From CAVVYV01 sp963818205 (GTDB lineage Bacteria > Actinomycetota > Thermoleophilia > Solirubrobacterales > 70-9), in assembly GCA_963818205.1 (NCBI GenBank), contig CAWFRG010000015.1:1-64000 (forward strand): 64,000 nucleotides of DNA. Direction: 5' to 3'. Position 1 is the stretch's first letter. Each line of letters begins with the position of its first letter. The notes beneath the pieces were generated by a model. That model saw only the letters and a program-made list of their open reading frames with translations, ran no database searches and was not told the DNA's origin. Position numbers and translations under genes: made by a program. Positions 58,601 through 64,000 of this stretch are shown piece after piece.

Positions 58601-59945
58601 GCTGGAGGACGCGGAGGAGCTCGCCGGCGAGGCCCGGAGGCGCGGCGAGCGCGCCGAGCAGCCGCTCGCGACCCAGTACTACGGCGTCCAGCTGATCCTC
58701 CTGCGGCGGTTCCAGGGCCGCACCGACGAGCTCCTGCCGGCGGTCCGCGAGCTCGTCGAGCACTATCCGGCGATCCCGGCCTGGCGCACCGCGCTGATCA
58801 CCCTCGAGGCGCTCGGCGGCCATCTCGAGGAAGGTCGGCTGGAGCTCGAGCGGTTCGTTGGCGAGGATTTCTCGGCGATCCCCCGCGATGCCAACTGGCT
58901 GCCGGCGATGGGGCTGATCGGAGAGGCCGCCGTGATGCTCGGGGACACCGGTCGTGCCGCGCGGCTCTACGAGCAGCTGCTCCCCTACGACGGGCTTGTG
59001 ATCGTCCCTGCCCGCGCCGCCGCCGCCCAGGGGTCGGTCGCCCGGGTGCTGGGGTTGCTGGCGCGCTCGCTCGGCCGCCTCGACGACGCCCAGCGCCACC
59101 TCGAGGGCGCGGTCGAGATGGCGACCAGAATGGGGGACCGGCCGTTCCTGGCCGAGGCCCGGGTGCAGCTGGCCGAGGTCCTGCTGGGGCAGGATCGCAG
59201 CGCCAATCGCAGCGAGGCGCTGGAGCTGCTCTCCGAGGCCCTTTCCTCCGCCCGCGAGATCGGGGCGCGCTGGATCGCCGACATGGCGCTCGAGCTCCGC
59301 CTCGAGGCCCAGGGGCTCGCGGGAGTGGACATCACCACCTCGATCGACGACGTGGTTTCGGCGCTCGAGTCCGAGCAACCCGATCTTCGTGCCCACGCCG
59401 CCCCGGACGGCACCGTCGCGATCCTCTTCAGCGACATCGAGGACTCGACCGTCCTCACCGAGCGGCTCGGCGACGAGCGCTGGCTCGAGGTCCTGCGCGA
59501 GCACAACCGGGTCTTTCGCGAGCAGATCGCCCGCCACGGCGGCTACGAGGTGAAGAGCCAGGGCGACGGCTTCATGCTCGCCTTCCCCGATCCCTGCGAG
59601 GCGCTCGAGTGCGCCGTCTCCGTCCAGCGCGCCTTCGCCGAGCGCGAGCTCGAGGACGCCACCGATGGGAGGCGCTCCGGAGTCGCGAGAATGGGCCTCC
59701 ACACAGGCGAGGTGATCGCGGAGGAGGGCGACTTCTTCGGCAAGAACGTGATCCTCGCGGCGCGGATCGCCGCCCAGGCGTCCGGCGGCGAGATCCTCGT
59801 CTCCGATGAGATGCGCGCCGCGGCCGGCGACGGCAACGGCTTCGCCTTCGACCAGGGCCGCGAGCTCGAGCTCAAGGGCCTCGCCGGCAGCCACAAGGTC
59901 TTCCGCGCCGATTGGGAGGAAGCGCAGGCGGCGGCCGCCTCGTAA
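55617..59945 (+). CDS. Kinase-like, AAA ATPase, TPR and nucleotidyl cyclase fusion protein
   Basis: 1,442 residues, intact. A double-CxxC zinc ribbon (MRCPSCGNEN to RFCDSCGTDL, residues 1-24); a Ser/Thr-kinase-like domain about 50-312 with HRDLKPANIWLDD (175) and GDFGLATTEG, but the beta-3 segment reads EVAVALFDSEG with Asp where related proteins have Lys (ALIKTEG); an AAA/STAND ATPase about 335-720 with VFVGRDRELEQM, Walker A GEPGIGKTRT (367) and Walker B VIVLDDLHWADEPSL; TPR-type helices about 730-1240; and a class III cyclase about 1262-1440 with AILFSDIEDSTVLTERLG, VKSQGDGFMLAF and FGKNVILAARIAAQA. The transition-state Asn of mammalian-type cyclases is Ile here. It probably integrates a signal and makes cAMP or cGMP in the cytosol. 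Confidence 0.9.
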   Translation: MRCPSCGNENREGARFCDSCGTDLTAKVKAAEAPRPAEPLPADVPSEIAAGRYRPRLFLGQGGRKRVYLADDAATDREVAVALFDSEGVAAAIQARARREAEAMRKLGDHPHVVSVLDTGEENGNPFIVSEYMPGGDVEGLLSAEGGRLQVRRAVEIAADVTRALEHAHARGIVHRDLKPANIWLDDDGHASIGDFGLATTEGRSRMSGGTLVGTVAYLPPEQALGEAAGPESDLYSLGALLYEMLTGQPPFLGDDAVSIISQHLHADPVPPSRHNSEVPEALDRVVLRLLAKRRSDRYASAAEARELLLAALEEEPAEPPAEQKENPLDSLAGGVFVGRDRELEQMREAVDEAIGGRGRLLQVMGEPGIGKTRTTEELTTYAKVNGARVHWGRCREDEGAPAYWPWVQAIRSFVREADPVGLAWQMGGGAAEIAQLVPEVAERLDIEPASAGESEEARFRLFDSVTSFLVAAARDRPIVIVLDDLHWADEPSLLLLKFAAREIGSSGLLVVGTYRDVELGRHHPLARVLGEISGTEGTVRINLRGLSVDAVERYIGMTAGTAPPPGLAEAVQSQTDGNPFFVGEVVRLLASEGHLNDPDAWQGVIPQGVREVVGRRLDRLSEPTNQALRVAAAIGREFEEQLLVEVADLSPEELMTAAGEAISERLVTDLGDGRYSFSHALVRDTLYDEASPAQRAALHERIGLALEGICGDEPEARLGELAHHFLSAAPRGDIARAIDYAERAGAQAMDQLAYEEAGELYERALEVLELSDEPDESRRCALLLALGGARMSAGNFADSRQAYERAAASARALGDTDRLVGAAMGIALLSEAGVVDEPLVELLDQALEAVGPEPSAERASLLSAKAQELYWVDAQGISAPLAAEAVEIARQVGDPRALATALLRRYFIPIEPDSQKERLALADEMLKLGEACEDREMVVRSHAYKLREYLELGDIPAVDRELSTYARLAEELRMPQHIWHTFALRAMRAMIDGELEDAEELAGEARRRGERAEQPLATQYYGVQLILLRRFQGRTDELLPAVRELVEHYPAIPAWRTALITLEALGGHLEEGRLELERFVGEDFSAIPRDANWLPAMGLIGEAAVMLGDTGRAARLYEQLLPYDGLVIVPARAAAAQGSVARVLGLLARSLGRLDDAQRHLEGAVEMATRMGDRPFLAEARVQLAEVLLGQDRSANRSEALELLSEALSSAREIGARWIADMALELRLEAQGLAGVDITTSIDDVVSALESEQPDLRAHAAPDGTVAILFSDIEDSTVLTERLGDERWLEVLREHNRVFREQIARHGGYEVKSQGDGFMLAFPDPCEALECAVSVQRAFAERELEDATDGRRSGVARMGLHTGEVIAEEGDFFGKNVILAARIAAQASGGEILVSDEMRAAAGDGNGFAFDQGRELELKGLAGSHKVFRADWEEAQAAAAS

Positions 59946-59958
59946 CTAGGCTTCCGCC

Positions 59959-62472
59959 GTGTTTTCGGCTCTCCTAGCCGGCGTACTGATCGCCGGCGCC
60001 TCGCTCCTGCTCGGGGCGGCGATCATGACCGCCGCCGGCCGTCCGCGGCACTCGGCCGCCGGCCCCGCGGTCGGCCTCTCGGCGCTGCTGGTGGTCTGCG
60101 GGATCGCGGTGAAGCTCCCCGGCCACGGGGTCACCGCCGCGGTCGCCACCGGGCTGGCGCTCGTCGTCGCCCTCCGCATCCTCGAGCGGAGCCGGGCCCC
60201 GCTGGGGACCGTGCGGGTGGGTGCGATCGTCGCCGTCGTCGGAGTGGCGCTGGTGGTCGCGATCCCGTTCGCGACCAACGGACGGGTCGGCATCCTCGGC
60301 CAGGGCCTGATCAACGACGACATGGCCTCGCACCTGTTGTTCACCGAGTGGGTGGACAGCCGCGACGGCCCCACCCCCGACCTGGTCAAGGACGGCTATC
60401 CCCTCGGGCCGCACGCGGTTGTCGCCGCCACCGCAAAGGTCAGCGGCGCCGGCCTGATCGAGGCCTTCGCCGGGTTGACCGGCGCGATCGCGGTCCTCAC
60501 CGCGCTCACCGCCTACGGTGCCCTGGGCGGGGTGCGCGAGCTGGTCCGAGGGCCGGCGGCGGTCCTGGGGGCGATGTCGTATCTGTTCGCGGCCTACCTC
60601 GCGCAGGGGGCGTTCAAGGAGCCGATGCTCGGCCTCGCCCTGCTCGGCTTCGCCTTATCGCTGCCGGCCCTGCAGGGGACCTGGGACGGGCGGCAGCCGA
60701 CCCTGGTCTCCACCCTGCCCGACCGGGGGCGGGGCTGGTTGCGGACGACCGCGGTCGCCGGCATCCCGGCCGGGGTGATCGCCGCCGGGACGATCTACAA
60801 CTACAGCTTTCCCGGGCTCGCCTGGCTGATCCTCACCGCCGCCGTCTGGGGGCTGCTGATCGCCTGGCGCGAGCGGCCCCAGCGCCATGGCGAGTGGCAG
60901 TTGCGCAACCGGCTGCGCTGGGCGCGGCCCGCGCTCGCGGTGATGGTCGGGGTCACGGCGCTGGCGCTGCTGACCGAGATCGTCAGCCTCGTCCACTTCG
61001 CCAGCTTCGAGGCCTTCAGCCCCTCGGGCGAGGGAGGCAACACCGGCTTCGGCAACCTGCGCCAGCCGCTCAACCCGCTCGAGGCGCTGGGGATCTGGCC
61101 CTCGAGCGAGTTCCGGATCGCGCCCAAGAACGCCACTACGCCCGAGATCGCCTTCTGGCTCGGCGGCCTGCTCAGCCTCACCGCCTTCGCCTGGGGCCTG
61201 GGACGGGCGCTGGCCCGGCGCGAGGCGGCGCTTCCGGCCGCCCTCGCCGCCGGCGCGGTTGGCTACCTGGCGGCGGTCGCCTTCGGCACCCCCTATACCT
61301 CAGCCAAGTCGCTGGCGATCGTTGCCCCGGTGGTGATGGTGATCGTGCTCCGCGGCCTCCTGGCGGCCGACGCGCTCGAGGGCGAGGAGAACGGCGAGGC
61401 CGGCTGGTGGCCGCCGAGGATCGCCCGGCCGTTGCTCCGCCTCGGGCTGCCGGCTCTCACCATCGCCTTCGTAATCGCCGCCGCCATCTCGACCCTGCTG
61501 CCGCTGCGCCAGTCGGCGGTCGGGGCCGACTTCCACGTCGACGAGCTGCAGCGGATGCGCCCGCTCGTCGACGGGCAGAGGGTGCTCTTCCTCGGGCGCG
61601 ACAACTTCGTCTCCTGGGAGCTGATCGGCTCGGAGATCTTCGCGCCGATCGTCAACCACTACGACACCGAGGAGGTCCCCTCCCTCTATCGGGCGACCCC
61701 GATCAATGCCAAGTTCGACTGGGACAACGTCCCGGTCGAGGTCCTCGACGACTTCGAGGGTCAGGGCTTCGACTGGGTGCTGACCACGAACGCGGCCGAG
61801 CAGAGCGAGGCGCCGCCGAGCTTCGAGCCGGCCCTGGAGACCGAGGATTTCGTCCTCTGGCACCGGGTCGGGGAAACCGGCGAGCGCCGGACGTTGCTGG
61901 AGCCCCTTTATCCGGGCGCCAGCCTCGATTGCTCGGGGCCGAACGGGAAGCTGGCCGGGATCGCCGGAACCGCCCGGATCTTCCCCCGTGACCCGGTGGT
62001 GAGCCGGGGGTGGAGCCCGGACCCCGACATCACCGGCGCCACCGGCGCCACGATTGGGCTGCCACTGACCCCGGGCCGCTGGGATCTCTCGATTCAGTAC
62101 GCGAGCACCCAAGAGATGCGGATCAGCTGCGCCTGGCCTTCCGTTGCGAGCGAGACGATGCGCGCCAACCTGCTCTTCCGCGGCCCGTCGCCCTTCTACC
62201 GAGTCGGGACGATCGAGGTGAGCCGCCCCGGCCCCATCCGTTTCGAGGTCAGCGTCGAGCGCCCGCCGCTGATCGGCCGGCTGCTCGGCACCGAGAGCCG
62301 CGCCTACCTCGGCACCCTCGCCGCAACCCCCGCCGACCCGGCGCGAGAGACCGTGGCGCTGGGGGAAGCCTGCGGACGCTACGTCGACTGGTACGCGGTC
62401 GCCCCCGGCACCCCGCCGGAGGCGCTGGCGGGTGTCGAGGCGCCGGTGGTGCACGAGCTTGAAGGCGACTAG
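59959..62472 (+). CDS. Large polytopic membrane protein, GT-C-like
   Basis: 837 residues, start ATG 59977 or GTG 59959. About 11-13 hydrophobic helices in the first 530 residues, then a soluble C-terminal region of about 300. A loop after the third helix carries GLINDDMASHLLFTEWVDS, with paired Asp and a His, as in the first outer loop of GT-C transferases. The C-terminal part, VDELQRMRPLVDGQRVLFLG then DFEGQGFDWVLTTNAAEQSE, resembles the ends of actinobacterial mannosyl/arabinosyl-type proteins. Could be a lipid-linked sugar transferase; substrate unknown. It follows the multidomain kinase gene by 13 bases and may be co-transcribed. Confidence 0.75.
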   Translation: MFSALLAGVLIAGASLLLGAAIMTAAGRPRHSAAGPAVGLSALLVVCGIAVKLPGHGVTAAVATGLALVVALRILERSRAPLGTVRVGAIVAVVGVALVVAIPFATNGRVGILGQGLINDDMASHLLFTEWVDSRDGPTPDLVKDGYPLGPHAVVAATAKVSGAGLIEAFAGLTGAIAVLTALTAYGALGGVRELVRGPAAVLGAMSYLFAAYLAQGAFKEPMLGLALLGFALSLPALQGTWDGRQPTLVSTLPDRGRGWLRTTAVAGIPAGVIAAGTIYNYSFPGLAWLILTAAVWGLLIAWRERPQRHGEWQLRNRLRWARPALAVMVGVTALALLTEIVSLVHFASFEAFSPSGEGGNTGFGNLRQPLNPLEALGIWPSSEFRIAPKNATTPEIAFWLGGLLSLTAFAWGLGRALARREAALPAALAAGAVGYLAAVAFGTPYTSAKSLAIVAPVVMVIVLRGLLAADALEGEENGEAGWWPPRIARPLLRLGLPALTIAFVIAAAISTLLPLRQSAVGADFHVDELQRMRPLVDGQRVLFLGRDNFVSWELIGSEIFAPIVNHYDTEEVPSLYRATPINAKFDWDNVPVEVLDDFEGQGFDWVLTTNAAEQSEAPPSFEPALETEDFVLWHRVGETGERRTLLEPLYPGASLDCSGPNGKLAGIAGTARIFPRDPVVSRGWSPDPDITGATGATIGLPLTPGRWDLSIQYASTQEMRISCAWPSVASETMRANLLFRGPSPFYRVGTIEVSRPGPIRFEVSVERPPLIGRLLGTESRAYLGTLAATPADPARETVALGEACGRYVDWYAVAPGTPPEALAGVEAPVVHELEGD

Positions 62473-62549
62473 GCCAGATCAGGCGGGCGCGCTACCTGCA
62501 GTGATGGACCGCGCGATCGCTCATTTGTCGCGCGCCCTAGGATCACCCC

Positions 62550-62636
62550 ATGCCGCGCCTCTGGGCCGCCACCCTCGTCATCCTCGTCGCCTGCCTGCTG
62601 GCGTCGATGGTGATCGCGATCACCAAGCTGACCTGA
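62550..62636 (+). CDS. 28-aa single-helix membrane microprotein
   Basis: MPRLWAATLVILVACLLASM followed by VIAITKLT, one hydrophobic helix with a positive start. AGGA lies 7 bases upstream of the ATG at 62550. Too short for statistical support; it could be chance in GC-rich DNA. No partner is known. Confidence 0.35.
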   Translation: MPRLWAATLVILVACLLASMVIAITKLT

Positions 62637-62688
62637 GCGGCTCACCATTCTCGGCCCTCGGAGTCGGGATAGACTGCCCCCGCAATCC

Positions 62689-62709
62689 GGCATTAGGCAT
62701 TAGGCATTA
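62689..62709. repeat. Three tandem GGCATTA units before the usp gene
   Basis: GGCATTA repeated three times, ending at the GGAGGGG ribosome-binding site. An AT-rich island in otherwise GC-rich sequence, in the 5' leader. Confidence 0.7.
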
Positions 62710-62718
62710 GGAGGGGAG

Positions 62719-63162
62719 ATGTTCGATCGCATCGTTGTTGGAACCGACGGATCCGAGACCGCCACGGAGGCGGTCCGGACGGCGATCGAGCTGGCGAAGC
62801 TCGCGAAGTCCAAGCTGGAGATCGTCAGCGCCTACGAGCCGATCCCCCAGGATCGCCTCAAGCAGGAGGTCGAGGGGATTAGCGGCGACGTCGCCTACGC
62901 GGTCAACCCCCGCGAGGACGTCCAGTTCGTGCTCGACAAGGCCGCGGCCGAAGCGAAGAAGGCGAAGGTCGAGGTGGTCACCCATCCCCGCGAGGGCGAT
63001 CCCGCCGACGCGATCCTCGACGTGGCCGAGGAGAACGACGCCGACCTGGTCCTGGTCGGCAACAAGGGGATGACCGGGGCGCGGCGGTTCCTGCTCGGCA
63101 GCGTGCCGAACAAGATCTCGCACCACTCGCCGTGCGACGTCTGGATCGTTAAGACGACATAG
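62719..63162 (+). CDS. Universal stress protein UspA family
   Basis: 147 residues. ATG 62719 follows GGAGGGG. FDRIVVGTDGSETATEAVRT opens the fold, with the ATP-binding motif LVLVGNKGMTGARRFLLGSV (GxxGx9GS) and the end strand SPCDVWIVK. The complete motif predicts ATP binding. USPs of this type protect cells during stress or starvation; the ligand and partner are unknown. It is preceded by an unusual GGCATTA triplicate. Confidence 0.93.
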   Translation: MFDRIVVGTDGSETATEAVRTAIELAKLAKSKLEIVSAYEPIPQDRLKQEVEGISGDVAYAVNPREDVQFVLDKAAAEAKKAKVEVVTHPREGDPADAILDVAEENDADLVLVGNKGMTGARRFLLGSVPNKISHHSPCDVWIVKTT

Positions 63163-63219
63163 AGCCGCGACGTCGGTCGTGTCGGATCCTCGATCTCTGC
63201 AGGTAGCGGCCCTGCCTGA

Positions 63220-64000
63220 TCAACAACCGGGCGCCCGCGCGGTCACCGCCGCGGCGGCGTCCACGAGGCCGGCGCCGAAGAGGCGCGGGTCATAGGTCTG
63301 GCCCATCTGGGTCGAGTCGTGGCGGGCCGTCGCCTTCAGCTGGCACTCGACCGCGGTCGGCGAGGGATGCCCCCCGAGCACCCGGCTGGCGATCACCATC
63401 GCGGCGACGCCGGAAACGTGGGCGGCGGCCATCGAGGTTCCCTCATAGCCGCCCGGGTAGCCGAATACGCGGAAGTTGCCGCCGGCGAAGGTCAGCTGGG
63501 TGATGGTGGCCCCGCGGCTGAACAGCGGGTCGTCGCTGCCGCACGACGGCGACAGGGGCAGGCCGCCGCCCGGAGCGACCAGGTCGAGGCCGGCCCCGGT
63601 GCGGGATTCGCTCGCGAGGCAGGCGTCCTTGGTGATCCGCCCGACGCCGATCACGCTCGGGGCGCCCGCCGGCAAGGCGACCGGCTCGCCGTTCTCGTTG
63701 CCGGCCGCCGAGACCACCACCGCCCCCCGCTTGGTCGCGAACCTGATCGCCGAGCAGACGCTCTTGATCTTCGCGCAGCTGTTCACCACGGCGGAGAACT
63801 CGAAGCTCATGTTGATCACCTGGGCTCTGTTGCGGGCGGCGAAGCGGATTCCCTCGCCGATGTCGCGGCCGGTCCCGAGCCCCCGGGCGTCGAGCACCTG
63901 CACCGGGATGATCTTCGCCCGCGAGGCGAGGCCGGTGAGCGAGAAGTTGTTGCCGCTGCGCGCGGCGATCGTCCCGGTGATGTGGGTGCCGTGGCCGTCG
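63220..64000 (-). CDS. Subtilisin-like serine protease (S8), N-terminus outside the window
   Basis: At least 259 residues; the frame is open to the right edge, so the signal peptide and catalytic Asp are missing. His motif GHGTHITGTIAARSG near 63970, then IIPVQVLDARGLGTG, a substrate-groove VINMSFEFSAVV, oxyanion AVVVSAAGNENGEPVALPAG with Asn, and catalytic Ser in GYPGGYEGTSMAAAHVSGVA. Cys in NSCAKIKSVCSA, KDACLAS and PSCGSDD suggest disulfides in an extracellular enzyme. The C-terminus HDSTQMGQTYDPRLFGAG and GLVDAAAAV is the usual end of an S8 domain. Confidence 0.9.
   Translation of the reverse strand, partial: DGHGTHITGTIAARSGNNFSLTGLASRAKIIPVQVLDARGLGTGRDIGEGIRFAARNRAQVINMSFEFSAVVNSCAKIKSVCSAIRFATKRGAVVVSAAGNENGEPVALPAGAPSVIGVGRITKDACLASESRTGAGLDLVAPGGGLPLSPSCGSDDPLFSRGATITQLTFAGGNFRVFGYPGGYEGTSMAAAHVSGVAAMVIASRVLGGHPSPTAVECQLKATARHDSTQMGQTYDPRLFGAGLVDAAAAVTARAPGC

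Noticed and set aside
56700..59894. A 1,064-residue antisense protein opposite the multidomain kinase gene
   Set aside because: Long antisense frames are expected in 70 percent GC DNA. It has no recognisable domain, and the plus-strand gene has strong motifs throughout.

Overview
The window joins two unlike segments. Bases 1 to about 5,120 have visibly lower GC (roughly high fifties percent by eye). They carry a broken BREX type 2-like (Pgl) phage-defence locus. Its parts are the 3' end of the methyltransferase gene pglX, split by a precise IS630-family insertion; a UPF0175/DUF3368 toxin-antitoxin pair; a REP-like double hairpin; a small nucleotidyltransferase gene; and a frameshifted, truncated ATPase gene pglY. 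Bases 5,120-5,390 are a transition whose origin I cannot assign. It could be an island border or an assembly join.

From 5,400 to 64,000 the DNA is uniformly GC-rich (about 70 percent by eye), with frequent GTG starts and ATGA/GTGA overlaps. Gene content suggests an actinobacterium, plausibly Thermoleophilia (Solirubrobacterales-like), inferred from gene style and not from a marker gene. I see no rRNA, tRNA or CRISPR array.

Layout of the main segment: (a) 5.4-9.9 kb, an acyl-CoA dehydrogenase, PHA synthase-like and acyl-CoA ligase operon. (b) 10.0-13.5 kb, a RodZ-like HTH membrane protein, Lon protease and an HxlR regulator, followed by a gene graveyard at 13.5-14.4 kb holding LuxR and ECF41/SigJ-type sigma-factor relics. 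(c) 14.4-23.9 kb, accessory genes: SGNH hydrolase, P450, an MFS-cyclic-nucleotide-binding fusion, lipoproteins, RDD protein, glutamate decarboxylase and an SDR. (d) 23.9-27.8 kb, an ABC exporter pair and a cyclophilin. (e) 27.8-40.6 kb, a nearly complete pentose phosphate set: zwf, gnd, pgl, rpiA, tkt, tal and pgi, interspersed with a flavoprotein group and an aldo/keto reductase. (f) 40.7-43.3 kb, DUF4394, HAD and homocysteine methyltransferase-like genes. (g) 43.3-46.7 kb, a LiaFSR-like envelope-stress operon. (h) 46.75-48.95 kb, a TetR regulator and DHA2 efflux pump with matching operators. (i) 49-51.6 kb, cytochrome bd oxidase preceded by a 51-aa zinc-ribbon-like gene. (j) 51.7-60 kb, a zinc peptidase and a divergent Ser/Thr-kinase, sigma-factor and multidomain kinase/ATPase/TPR/cyclase hub. 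(k) 60-64 kb, a polytopic membrane protein, a universal stress protein and a subtilase cut by the window edge.

Many genes, including core ones (gnd, zwf, gad, SDR, ABC permease, cyclophilin, cydB, fadD), are broken by single-base indels while both halves stay conserved. This looks like consensus sequencing error more than gene decay, and it weakens any claim that a given frameshifted gene is a true pseudogene. The exceptions are pglX (IS insertion), pglY (truncation) and the ECF41 and LuxR relics.
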